Of a stretch of 64,000 nt of DNA, positions 46,048 through 59,368 are shown in pieces. Position numbers and translations under genes: made by a program. Positions within the stretch are counted from its first letter, which is position 1, and every line of letters starts with the position of its first letter. Origin of the DNA: Trichoplax adhaerens (taxonomy: Eukaryota; Placozoa; Uniplacotomia; Trichoplacea; Trichoplacidae); the NCBI RefSeq assembly GCF_000150275.1, contig NW_002060944.1, positions 3,917,080-3,981,079 on the forward strand. Reading direction: 5' to 3'. The notes beneath the pieces were generated by a model, which saw only the letters and a list, made by a program, of their open reading frames with translations, ran no database searches and had not been told where the DNA came from.

Positions 46048-49000
46048 TCATGGCTTTATTTCTTCAGCTACTCTTCTAATAATGACTTGTCGATGTACTA
46101 TAAACTCCCAATCATCTCGCCATTTTCGGTCTTGTAATTCCTCTCTTGCAAAAGAATAATTTCCATAGCTGAATCCAGCAAAGTATATAAAATAGTGAGC
46201 TATAATTCCAAGAAAGGATACAACTGCGGCAGTAAATACAAGCCTAGACTTCGGGCTGATCCTGCAAAGGTATCAATTAAAATTTTTAGATAAAATAAAC
46301 TAGGAACAACTTATGCTGTAAATTATTTCGCACCTTGTCCATTGTACACTAATATGGTCAATAACAGATGACAGCAACAATATTTTGAACAAGAGGGAAG
46401 GGAGATAGAAATGAATAAAAACATTCTTCCAAATAAAGAAATAGGGTACGAAATGGATAGCCCAGCCAAGCATCAATAGTGTTCCCGAGTAGCAAAAGTG
46501 ATGCCAGACATCTAAACAGAATTAAAGTAAAATTTTTCAACGGATCATAGCAATTCTATTAAACTCATACACCAATTCAATAGATAACAAATAAATTGAA
46601 AGTACTCCTGGACTCCAACCTCTATTTATGACGTAAATTTGCCGACGCTCCAAGGCCATATAAAATACTACCAAAGCAATATAAACACACAGACTAAACG
46701 TACATGTCCACCAAACTATTGGATTACCCAAAAGATGTATTTGCCGCTAAAGTGAAATTAAATAATAATTAATAAAGCAATTAGAAAAGCTATCTACTTG
46801 ATATAAAATACATGGCTAATATACTCATGCACTAACATGGTCTTTTGTATTAAACCAGAATATAAATGTGCTCTTCAATAAGGGCCAACTTGCCGCGTCG
46901 GAAGCGAATTCATGATCGACAGTTTTAAAGTTCAGAATATATATTATTCGCTGTATTAACCGCAGTTATTAAAAAAGAACTTAGTATCATATCCCTATTG
47001 TGCGAGTAGCACCTACATCCACCCTGATGGTGCAATTTATGTAATTACAATATGAATGGTAACCTGCATCTCCAAAAATTTATCCAAAAAAGGCATTGAA
47101 ATAGATTCGTCTTCTTTATTATATTGTTTCTGCACAGGAACTGGAATCAATATAATCAAAGACATATCGGATAAGGTAAACACAAATTATCAATACGAAG
47201 ACTACTTTATAAGCTGCTCAATCATTTCATATTAATAGCCAAACAAATCTGATTATAAACTTGCCTCCATCAATTTTATGTTCTTCTACATTCCATAAAG
47301 AGCTATCTAACTTCAAATTTCTATCTGTAACCACCTATCCCCAAGAGTGAATTAATATTAGCAAGATATTTCACATCACATAGTGTTTATCAATCTACCA
47401 TTTAAATCATTTTGTCATTAGTATATGGTACCTCTAATTGATAGAATCCCCAATTCGGTAGTTGCTTTCCGCTCGTCTATTGCCAGACGATACAATACGC
47501 TATGTTAATTTGTTATAAATTAAAAGTAATAAATCGAATGTTATGCGTACTGTTAAAGCTTGTTTCGTTGCCAAGTGAATAAAGCGGATTCTAGAGTTCA
47601 ATTGAGTCCATGTTCCATTTGCGTTTGGATTTTCAATTTTCTGATAATTATTGTAAGTATTATTACTGCATTAATTAAGCTAAAGTTTATTTACACAATG
47701 TGATCTTTTCGAAAAACACTATATAAATCTCTATCGGAATGGTTACATACCAACTGCCATAAATCTTGTTTCACTAAGTTAGTTTTATTATAGTGGACGA
47801 AACAAGCGACTTCTTGATGAGTTGGAGTCACCGGGCTGGCAACATTATGACTACGAAAATAGCGTTATAGAATAGACTTAAAAAAAAAATTTGATATTTA
47901 AAGTGTTCGCGGCTAAAAATAACCTTTACCTATTCAGGGTCCGATTCGTTTTTACATGAACTAACTGGATAATGTCTCCATCCTTGACAGCTCTATGCGG
48001 CGTTTCGACTGTTTGATTAGTACTAAATAGCAATATTAATACATTAATATTTATTTACTTTGAAAATAGTAAGAGATGCTTACTTACCTTTTAGGATCCT
48101 TAATAATCCACCAATTATTCGGATCCTTGTAAGTGTAACAAGTGACTTGCTGTTGACCACTACTACCTCTGCCATCAGGATATTTGATAGGATATATATG
48201 CTCATGGGAATGTAACCAACATGGATGGTTGGTATATATTTGGCGAAGTGTCAGCTTGGAACCGTACACAATTTCTAAGTTAATAAAATTTAGAATATTC
48301 TTATCATTCATACAAGTAATCATAACAAATGCGGTATATGTAAGTCCATCCGAAGAGAATAAATACGCTATTGTATTAAAATAAGCATGAAACATACATG
48401 AACAAATCAAAAATACAATATATCGTACCCTTTGGTTGATTGATAACGACAGAAGCTAATCCTCCCTTATTATAGTTATCAATAATTAAAAATGTTACAT
48501 ATTTTAGTACAAACTCTATAAAAAATCGCTGAAGCAACGTGTCTGCAGTACAATGATATGTATCCTTCAACTAATCGTAATAGCATGATTTTTCATACTT
48601 TAAGGCTGGCCTGAAATTTGCTTGACATTAACTGATCCTGTGGACCACTGCGAGGTGCCATTTTAAAATGAATATAAAACTGAAAAGCATAAAGTATCGC
48701 AGGAACAACTATGAAAGCTGCAAAGCAGAAACCACAGTAACTCCATAGCTTTCTCTTTATATAATAAAATACAAGGAAAATTAGTTATTGATTTATGACA
48801 AAAACGCGAATAAGTTATAATCAAATTTCTGCAAAACTAATAATAATTTCTTACGGTTTTGATGTTACGATCAGCAATCAGCAGCCATAAATCGTAAGCC
48901 GCTAACAGTATAATGTATGCTACAGTATACAGTCCACTATATTTAGTGCTAAAAATAGCCAGATAAATGTCTTTTTAATAAACTTGATATGTGTGCACTA

Positions 49001-52000
49001 TGATATATTTAATGAAAGCAAATATGAACTTACTATGAATCCTAATATATTAATCATAATTTTAGTACACTAACAGTTACGAACCTAAATGCTCCACATA
49101 GGCACAAACCAGTAAGAAAAAGATACCGAAACCACTTTGCAGAGAAAAGCCTATAAAATTTTAAGGTATTAACAGTAAAAAGCAATTAATGAGACAAAGG
49201 ATTGCTTGAGTAATTGAGCAGTAACAAAAATACGAGCTAGGGGTAATATAATGTGCAATTAGTAGGACAATCACCAGAAGAATATTTCAGTAAGTAAATC
49301 AAAATATAATGGTACCTAGAATGCGATTCCGCTCGAAGTAAAAGATAGCAATATAATGAAGCCAAGATGAAGAAAAGTAATATCGGTTCCAGTAACATAA
49401 AACGGGATTGAGTTAATAAGGCATTATCTATGCACACAGAAGAATATTTTGCAGAAATTTTAGTTTCTCCATGACATCAGCTATTTCGTTATAGTCTAAT
49501 TAACAATCTACGAACCAAATATAACCAAGATGCAGGCAACAGAGGCAGTTGAGCGACTATGTCCAAGTTGTTGCATAATCTACGGCGTAAATAATACGTC
49601 GATCAAGGTCAGCTGTTGACAATACAGCCTTAACTTTTGATCAATCACTATTTAGATGGTACACTCTTACCGAATAAATTAGAGGAATATGCATAGTGGC
49701 AAAAAACGCACAGCATGAACGGAGAGCCTGAATAGGAACATCATTGGGCATTGCTAATGATGTGAACATAAAAATTTGATAATTAGCTAATACCATACCA
49801 CATGCACGTATAAAAAAGTTAGTGATCGTGATTCCTATAACTAATACTACTGTCTATGTATGTAGTCACCGATGGGCGAATAATTATGATAAATATAAGA
49901 ATGATAATAAAATCAACAGTTATTTTCTAAGCAATCACGACGATATATGTAATCAATCACACTTCATCCATGTTGATGGTACACTAGTACAATGTGTATA
50001 GCGTACCATATTTAATTTAGACTTACCTGTACCAACTGGTTCGAAAGTAAAATTTCCATTATACCCTGCGAAATTGCCTATTGCATAATAAATAAGTAAA
50101 TAAGCAATTACCGTTATAAAATTACCGTATAACTGTTTCTCTTCTAATAACTATCGACAGCACTCAATGTTATTGCAATTACCGCTTATATTTATGTTAC
50201 CCATCAAAATTATTTCCACTCACCCACAAAGGTATATAAAAGCTTAGCTAGTGGAGGGAAAGCATCGATAAAAAATATACCTCTTCCATACATGAATAAA
50301 GCTTTTCCAGCTAAAATTTCGTCAAATCTATTTTAATATGTAAATCGAATGTGATCACTTAGTATCGCATTACTAATTTAACAAAGAAAAAGTTTAAAAA
50401 TATATAAGATTCAATTTGAAAATTATAAGACTAGTTTACTAAATACTAGCATAACTTTTATTGTACTAAAATTGCATTATTGTAATTTTAGTGAACAGTA
50501 CAAAGTATTATAGAGATCATTGTAGATACAATATTCAAGAAGTTTATGATACTAATCTATAAATAAAACTGCATAATTAAATTGAGAAGGACGTCTCGTA
50601 GGAAACCAAGCTCTCACCATAAATATTAGTATAATGAAGGTAAGGTAAAGTAAGCAATTAATCATTCTAAAGTATACATGTATAGTATTCAACTCATACA
50701 CTTATTTTCGACTTGCTTTGGTCGATATATACAATCTACCGTCTTTCGCGACATCGTGCGTTATACGCTACTATAAAATCAATCAATTAAAACTGTCCTA
50801 ACGAATTTTATTCTGGTTACGTTGACAATTTGTAATTTACTGTTGCTCTACACCGTGCAACAGTAGTAGTGATATTGAAAGAGTATAGTGGTGGAATAAA
50901 GATATTATTGTAGTTACTACCATTGTGGTATACGTATTAAAGCCCAAAATTTCCCTTATCATATTCAGAGATACCTCAACAGTTACCGTACATTACTACA
51001 CGTTTAAATAGTCAAGACAATCAAAAATTTACTAATCTTATCATGATACTTACATAACATTGCTCGGATGGCAGAGATTATAAAATCGAGTAAGTGCACA
51101 GAGGAAAGTTAATCCAATCAACATTACGTCTAATTCTAACTTGACCTTATAACTAAAATAAGGTAATAAGAAATCCTGGCTTTCAGTAACGGTATTGTCG
51201 ACAGTGGCTAATGATGGATATTTCTCAGTATCATTAGCGCTTCTGTCATGCAACGATGCTGATGTCGTCGTAGTTTCCTATATGGAAATAATCGGGATTA
51301 ATCATTGAACTACTAAACAAAACTGTTATTACTCGTATTTGGCATATTGAAATAAAGAACAATTTTAACACGTGTAATTAAAGACATAACAGGTAAAGAA
51401 TTATAATTGAATGTTATTGCATTTCGTAGCAATTATATGATTGGTCAATACACATTGTTTTTGTCAACATATTAACAAATTTTGACAATAATTAGAACTA
51501 ATCAAAACAAATCGGATATCAGTAAGTTGAGGCAGTAATTTACGTAGCATTACAGTACACTAAGAAAAAATGAATACATTTAACACTTTAGAGCTGTTGA
51601 TGATGGCATGTGTGTTTTAGTAAATTAGTTTTAGTTGAAAATTGGCCTTTAAAGCTCTAATTCAATTATGATCGTACTTGTGTATCGACGTAAAATATTT
51701 AAAAATTGACACTATACAACTACAGCATTCGAGTATTGTTACATTTTTTGGGCCCAGTCTTACAAATTAAATTAGCAATTTTTTGTCGGATTAATTATTT
51801 GTAATAGTATTCAATATTATTGTTGATGATATTTTAGTCCACTGTAAGCATAAATTCATGTACTTATACTGTAGTGCTAGCAGAAAAGCTTCCGCAAAGT
51901 TCGATAACCACAGCAGGTGTTTAGGAAGACTCAGCATAATATCCGTAAAATCAAGAACTTATTATCAATAAGGTAAAATAAAGACATTTGAACTATACTT

Positions 52001-53463
52001 ATACAAAAAGGAGAGAAATGCATTACTTTAATGTAAAAAGATGACAATATTATGCTGTATTCATTCCATTGATTAATTAGACATCGATTAAATAGTTAAA
52101 TCAATATGTATTTATTCTCAGTCATCTTATTGTACTAGTAAAATGAATCAAGAGCTAAAATGAAGTATGCTTATCAATGAAACGATCAATATGAGAGTGA
52201 TTTAACTTTTCAAAGTAATTTTACTTTATTGTGAGAAATATCAATCCTTTGATTATAAATTTAATAAGACTGTCTGGACTTGGTAGGGTATAATTTATCA
52301 ACGTACGTATCATTTGATGGATATCAATTTATTTTGATTAGTCTCTACATATAGTTGATAGAACATTACATTAGGATGTCTAATATGTAAGCAGTTCATT
52401 TATCCATTTTGATCTACTTTATGCGGAAAATAAATTAATTGTAATAAGCAAAAGTAATGTATTAGTAAGAATTATTTAGGTGAAGCAATGACCACGGTCG
52501 TATATCGATATTTTGAACAGTATGATTGCGATACGATAAATTTTGTATTTAAAGTCATGCACTTATTGTCAACGATTTACGAAGCACTATCCAGTTAAAG
52601 TAGTTGATTGGAAATTTTTAAACCTGTAGTATTCATGAAAGAGTACCAGATAGAGCCCTTGAAGACAAGGGCTTTAATTGTAACAAGAGGCATTGTTAAA
52701 TAGTGAATTAGCTTGATAAAGTATCTGATGGATTTCGTTTTTCAAGTGCAGCACTACTGTTAAAAATGAATGAACAAACAGTTTTACGCTATACGTAAGA
52801 TGCCAGTCAATGATGAGAAAGTTATAAAAATAAAAGCAAATCCATTGTTAACGTATCAAGTCGATTTAAGATTGTAATATCCAACAATAAAATGAAGTGA
52901 AAATCTGAAATTGGATATCGCTCGATATACATAATGGACTAAATACGAAAGGGTGAGAAGACAGTCGGTACAAAAATCATCCAACACTCATGGTGTTGGA
53001 AATATTGACACGATTTATGGACTTGGTAGCGTTGTTTGACTTGATCGTTTAGCTCATATTCTACAAGGGCAACTTCATTATTCAAAATGAGTATAGTTAT
53101 TTTTATATGGCAGCCATTGGACTAGCACTATAAAAGAATACATAAGTGGCCCAACGACTCAAGGCTATCATTGACGATCCAATGATCCAGACGAGGCTAA
53201 TCGTCTATGGATAGCGGTCATAGGCTGACTCGTAGCAAACAAACGATCCATGGTGACAAAGGGTTAAATGAGTTAATTACCTTTTGCAGTAAAGAGGATT
53301 GATTGGCATTTTGCTCTGTCGATTGATCTAAGCCATTTTTAATTTCAACCTTTTTAGATGATTGATTTTTGGCATCTTTTCTCTGTCTGGATTTGCCAGT
53401 CGATTTACTCGTATGACTATCGTGGGCTTTACTGGGATTGGACTCATTGTTATCCATTGCCAT
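46048..53463 (-). CDS. POMT1: Protein O-mannosyltransferase 1
   Basis: ER multipass enzyme that moves mannose from dolichyl-phosphate-mannose to Ser/Thr of targets such as dystroglycan, normally paired with POMT2. Twenty-two exons, 822 residues, phases agree: 53463-53281, 51277-51054, 50327-50224, 50077-50027, 49753-49671, 49579-49516, 49427-49316, 49150-49085, 48948-48855, 48754-48599, 48465-48429, 48274-48088, 48022-47930, 47850-47751, 47640-47551, 47476-47432, 47334-47265, 47140-47064, 46950-46837, 46746-46620, 46511-46334, 46261-46048. Marks of POMT1: the catalytic FDE of the first lumenal loop ([11 protein letters not shown]), [33 protein letters not shown] motifs ([35 protein letters not shown]), LLGNPIVWW and the C-terminal transmembrane run. 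The first ~100 residues are an extra Ser/Lys-rich cytosolic tail not in human POMT1. The intron after 47265 starts with GC (AG|GCAAGT). No POMT2 is seen in the window. Confidence 0.96.
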
Positions 53464-54379
53464 TCTTAACGTCTTTGACTGTACTATTGATATGAAGAGA
53501 TACAAGATGAGCGTTATTCATCATCATTACTGTCATGAAATCATTGAAAAAGGAGCAGTTTCAATTCTAAGCTTATAGCATAGTTTTAAATATGGATGCA
53601 TTAAAGAAAAAGAACCCATTTCGGATGGAATGACTATCCAATCATCAGAGTAATAACAGACAAATTGGAAGACTTTTTCTTGGATAGCCAATAGCTTTCA
53701 CTTTAACAATCGAATGCATCACCGTCTTTGCTACACTATGCACGAGCAAAAATCCCTTGCCATTCCAACCTAAGAATATCATCCTACTGCCTATCCAACT
53801 TACCAAAAGAATAGCTATCACAACTGGCAATAGAGCAATATCGGTCAGTGAAAAAAAATGGTGGAAATTTCTAGACCAAAGCCGTTCACAGCAATTCACT
53901 GACGAAGAAGAACCTCTTGACTCTCTGGAGAGTGAGAGCAGGTAGAGTGAGGTATCATGAGTAAAGTGTGTCATTTTACGCACGATCGCTGGTGGTACGT
54001 GTGACTGGTGTGAATGCCGGCCGCATTGAGTTGCCATTGGTTTCAGTTCTCTACTGATACGACGGACCGTTGTCTTCCTAGTGGTTCGTGACTGCCCACT
54101 TTGCCGTGCTTCAGTACTGGTACCCACGGCGGTGTCACACGCTTGCGATTGACACCTACAGTACGGTCATCAAAAGTGACTGACTGTGCTGTCGTGCGGC
54201 CAACTGGACGACAGCGTACTGTACGAGTGTGCGTACTAGAATAGAGGGTGTGTTAGTACCGTCTAGCGATTCATTGTTCATGTGCTTCAGTACCTGTAGA
54301 TTGCGCTGGATTCCAAGCACAGCACTCATGGTCAAGTTGCAGCTCGAATGGAGAACTATTCCATCATTTGCATCAAGTT
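53464..54379. other. POMT1 upstream flank
   Basis: The stretch 53990-54300 is visibly richer in G+C and CpG than its surroundings and may hold the POMT1 promoter. A minus-strand open frame of 160 codons (54127-53645) starts with GTG and contains one hydrophobic stretch (ALLPVVIAILLVSWIG); an opposing plus-strand frame overlaps it. Neither is recognised and I do not call a gene. Confidence 0.35.
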
Positions 54380-55830
54380 TTATAGTGTAGAATAGGAATT
54401 AGATCTAAAATAGACACTGTATGCCATTGGAACTATGAATAACCAACTGATCTTGAGTAATAACGAGTAAGCTACGGTAGGAAGGCGATTGACGCAGAAG
54501 GCAAGCAGTTGATGACTGAAGCGGAAGAGCACACCCTTAAAATAGAAATTAGATCAAAACGAGAAGGCTATCCACGCACTATGCAAACAGTGGATCATTT
54601 GATTAACGTTGAAGTATAGGATAGAAATTAGATTAAAATAAGTAAGCTGCTGCACGAAGGCTGTCTACACACAATGTAAACAGTCGATCATTTGATTAAC
54701 GTTGAAGTACAGTGTATAGGATAGAAATTAGATTAAAATAAGTAAACTACCGCAGGAAGGCTAGCCATGCACAATGCAAACAGTGGATCATTTGATTAAC
54801 GTTGAAGTATAGGGTAGAAATTAGATTAAAATAAGTAAACTACTGCAGGGATGCTATCCACGCACAATGCAAACAACGGATCGTTTGATTAACGTTAAAG
54901 TATAGGATAGAAGTTTGATCAAAACGAGAAGGCTATCCATGCACAATGCAAACAGTCGATCATTTGATTAACGTTGAAGTATAGGATAGAAATTAGATTA
55001 AAATAAGTAAACTACCGCAGGAAGGCTAGCCATGCACAATGCAAACAGTCGATCATTTGATTAACGTTGAAGTACAGTGTATAGGATAGAAATTAGATTA
55101 AAATAAGTAAACTACTGCACGAAGGCTAGCCACGCACAATGCAAACAGTCGATCATTTGATTAACGTTGAAGTATAGGATAGAAATTAGATTAAAATAAG
55201 TAAACTACTGCAGGAAGGCTAGCCATGCACAATGCAAACAGTCGATCATTTGATTAACGTTGAAGTATAGGATAGAAACTAGATTATAATAAGTAAACTA
55301 CTGCAGGAAGGCTAGCTTCGCAGACATTAAGCAAGCTACCATTGGAAGGCTCACTGCTAATTGCAGTACAATAGACTGCAAATACGAGCTTGTAGCTGAT
55401 CATTTGCATGAAGTTATAGTACAAAACTAGCTAGTGTTGACTACAAATAAGTAAATTGCCGCAGGAAGGCTAATTATCATTCATGCAAACAGTTGATCAC
55501 TTGAATGAAGTTAAAGTATAGAATAGGAATCAGACAGAAAATGAATATTGTCTATCATCGGAATGACGCATATAAATAATCAATTGGTATTAACTACCAA
55601 AACAAGTACTGTAAGCTACCGCAGGAAGGCGAACCATCATACAAAAAGTTGATCATCTGAATGAAGTTACAATATAGAAAAGAACTTAGATAGAAAATAC
55701 CTTCAGTACAAGAGATACTCTCGAATGGTATCGATAATCAAAGCGATGAATAACCAACTGATATTGACTACTACCAAGTAAGCTAATGCAAGAAGTCCAA
55801 CGATAATTATAATCGTAACACTTCTGTGGC
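54380..55830 (+). repeat. Minisatellite with short core units flanked by longer related units
   Basis: Core: about eight head-to-tail units of 87-99 bases between about 54530 and 55325, each with TAGAAATTAGATTAAAATA, AGTAAACTAC(T/C)GCAGGAAGG, CACAATGCAAACAG and GATCATTTGATTAACGTT. Some carry an extra ACAGTG after GAAGT. Flanks (about 54380-54530 and 55330-55830) have longer units of roughly 150-165 bases in which the same start and end are separated by about 60 further bases containing ATGAATAACCAACTGAT. The short unit looks like an internally deleted form of the long one that then amplified. Confidence 0.88.
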
Positions 55831-56974
55831 TACTATTTTTACTACTTGATTGTACTGCGTTGAAATGTGCCAGAACCGATATTTTGCACACATACATGCA
55901 GCATAGACTGTTCGAGTGCGCTACTGTAGTAAACTAACTTAGCAAAGCTAAACATAATATAATGCAAGTAGTATTCTTGCAAAAGCAATGACTTTTATTA
56001 ACACCTAATGGCTTAAGTAGTACAGTATACAATTCATTTATAGTTACACTTTTAAAATTTTATTCTCAATGACGGCTGGTTAAAACCAAAGTATTTTATT
56101 CCTCCATTTCCCTACTATACGATTCGTATACGAGCATTTTTAACTCGCATTTTAACACGACTTTAAGAAATATCAAAGCAAATTGAGGCATATCAATATC
56201 CACTAGCATGTTATTGCTTAATTCTTCCTCGATAATTGCAATAGTTACACTATCAGACTGAATACCGAATACACTACAACCGTTATTGGCAATAAAAATT
56301 CGAGTTATTTCTCAGTTATAATGAGAGTAAGCAGGCACCATAAAATTGATAGCAAGAAAGCTAAAAGCGCTGTAATCAAACTAGCAACTACCTATTACAT
56401 CAATAAAACTATATTCTACAATTATTTGTACTAGTGACTTCCTACAATATTCTACTAACTACTAAAAATGATCAATTATTTAATGGCATTTGTCTTTCAA
56501 AGTATTTACCAAAAATAGATGATAATTGTATATTACGCACAAGTACCTTAAATCTCATGCCAACTATAAAACAAATGAACAGCAAATACTCGTAAAATCA
56601 AGTTTAGCAAGGCTGATAAACAGTGTCTTATTATACAAACATTATATTCTTAATGTGTATACGTAAATTGGTAAATTCCTATATTAGATATAGCATAACA
56701 TACTTATAGATTTGACTATTTAAATAAATGTTTTATAACAAACAGAAAAGACAAGATAACGGAGCAATGTACTTGCAAAAGCGTCGTAGAAATAAATAGA
56801 ATAGAACATATAATACATATACCAGATATTTAGGAGACCATATTATAATCTACCTTAATATCGATGATATAGGATGCTCGCACGATCTATCGTGCAGCAA
56901 CATTGAATTAGATGGCTAAGATATGCAATCAATTGTACCGTAAAATTGTCGACAAATTTGTTGTTCTTGCTTAT
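55831..56974. other. Spacer after the minisatellite, nothing identified
   Basis: AT-rich DNA without a supported exon, repeat array or RNA gene; 3' flank of the SHIPPO-repeat gene. Confidence 0.4.
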
Positions 56975-59368
56975 CTAAAACACTGCTCCTCGCACCCCAC
57001 GAATAGAATAGGCCGGAGAGGACGGTTTGCATAAATCAATTTGTGGCATATATGTTCCAGGTCCAGGTGTTTTATCTATATACCCGATGTATTCAAATAT
57101 TTCAAAATATTCGCCGTTAAAATTTAAAAATTTGCGTTTCATGTTTCAAGAAATCATGTGATGATAAAACGATCAGCTATTCAATATACATGTATATTCA
57201 TTCAATAGTGACGAATAATACCTCTGCGTAGCCATACATTTTTCCCTTTTTCAGTACCGAAGGCATAGGCAGGAGCTCGCTGTAACTGAGAATTTAAGCG
57301 AAGCCCTGTATGATATTTATTAGGCGAAGGTTCATCTGCAGCAGATGCTGTAAGATGAGAAAGGATGTAATATCGAATAATGATCATTAGACAATGATTA
57401 AGGATAACAGCCAAAAGCCTTTTCTCTGAACAAAGCGAAAATCTAGAGATATTAAACCAAGTCTTACGTTTCATTGTAGAAAAAATTCTTCTGGGGCTCA
57501 TCGTAACTGCTGGTGAAGATTGATAGATTGGCTGCGAACCTCCTATGGTTGATGGCAACGCAATGCAAGCGGAAGATGGCCATGACTAAATATAGCACAT
57601 GTGAAGTAATCTTAATCAAGTGTTTGATAATTATACAGCTGTCACATTTTAAACATTTACAAGGTTTATAAATTAAGTGAAATTAGCTCGATATTCTCGA
57701 TGTTAAGATTGGTTATTAAAGGATCTTTCTGCCTATTACGGTAATTACTAAAATTTCGCATACAATATGCAAGGGCATACTTAAATTCTTACTCTAAAAA
57801 GTAATATTTATTACAGTAATTGAAATTCTTAATCTAAGGCAATGCATCAAATCAAATGATAAGCAACGGTCTTTCTTGACTATTAAGTTTATCGGGCCAA
57901 ATTTAACTAAATTATCGAATTAGAATACAGAACAACTACGGAGCTGTTATGTTCTCTTGCAAAATGAACATCGTAATTCGATAAAATTTTATAGTGAATC
58001 AGTAATTAAGAGCTCTTACCGCAGAACTAAAGTCCGTTTTTATCGTCCAGACATCTGCATGGCTACTCCATTCTTTCCCAATTGAATATTTTTCTCCGCT
58101 GTCTGGGCTAACAACACCTCTGCTAGCTTTGGTTATTTTACCCATAGAAAAAGAAGGTGCATTTCGGTCATGGGGATGCTTATTTGGTGGATGATAAGTT
58201 AATGGTGTTGGCCCCGATAGATCAAATGGGAGAGGTGGTCTCGATTCGATACAAGCTGCTATACCTATTACACGATAAAAAGAGCTTAACAGATTTTCAT
58301 ATAAGATGAAATAAATATCGTAAGTTATATCAAGAACTGACTTATCGGCTGATTTCTTTGCGTTTGACAGCTTCTTTTAACTACCGCTGAGGCTACCTTT
58401 TCGTTATTTGCTTTCCTATAACACAGATTATGTACGGTAGGATCAATTTATCATATCATCATACACAACATTATTTTGTTTTTTATAATATAGAATATAC
58501 AGTATACAGTTATTATCCGTACACCTATGAAATTCTAATCTGTGTCAAAATTATTTTAAGGATATTACGACCTATAAATTATTCTGCGAATGTAAGATTT
58601 TCAATTAATAAAGCTACTACGTGCATACTGCAAACTTTCATTATATAATGACTTATGTGTTGTAAGGTAGTTGTACCAAGTTAATGAAGTAATACAGTTA
58701 AGAAACTCATAACTTTACGAACGATAAGAAAATAGGCTTATATATGCCAAAATAGGAGAAAGATATGAGATATATCCTCGAGATATCAATGGTGATTGAT
58801 TATTCACTAATTTCTTAAGAAATATTATAGTAAATATTTGAGAAAATAGGCATATCTTGTACTTCATATTAACACATTTTAAATTAGCGTTATTGCACCT
58901 CTAAATGTACATTTATCGTTCAAGAAAACTTATGGACGTAAGTCAATTAAAGAATTAATTATATAAGCAACTAGTCATACATTAAAGTGCCCTTTTACTT
59001 ATATCCTTGCAATTTTAAAGGAACTATTACATAACGATGATATAACCATTAATTTTGTTTTAATCACAGCTGAAAAAATTAAAGTATCCTTCTTTAACGC
59101 TTTAAATTATAGAGAAAAATGAATGTAAATTATTATTGATTTTATTACCAAAGTATCAGTATAGAACAGTGTAAGACAAATTAGCAGGTAAGGTCTATTA
59201 TTACCTTCTCTCAGCCAATATTTTATTTAATCTTATTAATTTAGTGGGAAGTTTTCTTTCGTAACGAAATCGTGGCGACGTAGTATATGTTAGTGCTTCA
59301 TTCTCTCTTGAACTAGCTAATTCTCCTCCTATAATATGAGGGTTCATTTCGAATACAGATCGAGGCAT
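56975..59368 (-). CDS. SHIPPO-repeat (ODF3/CIMAP-like) ciliary microtubule protein
   Basis: About 275 residues in six exons with agreeing phase: 59368-59205, 58415-58342, 58264-58020, 57585-57468, 57347-57222, 57075-56975. Proline-glycine repeats of the STPGR/SHIPPO type recur: LSGPTPLTYHPP with NAPSFSMGK, DEPSPNKYHTG with APAYAFGTEKG, and TPGPGTYMPQ with SPAYSIRGVRG. Known members bind axonemal microtubules (outer dense fibre protein 3, CIMAP family), so a role in cilia or flagella is likely; a ciliated animal would be expected to carry it. Start is the ATG of MPRSVFEMNP, the first in an open frame; the N-terminal exon carries no repeat. Which CIMAP subgroup it belongs to is not clear. It lies head to tail behind the M16 peptidase gene. 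Confidence 0.82.

Noticed and set aside
53645-54127. 160-codon minus-strand open frame with a hydrophobic stretch
   Set aside because: It starts with GTG, has no recognised domain, is overlapped by an opposing frame and lies in the POMT1 upstream flank.
54530-55325. Tandem units as a CRISPR array or gene family
   Set aside because: Units are repeated end to end without unique spacers and carry stops in all frames.
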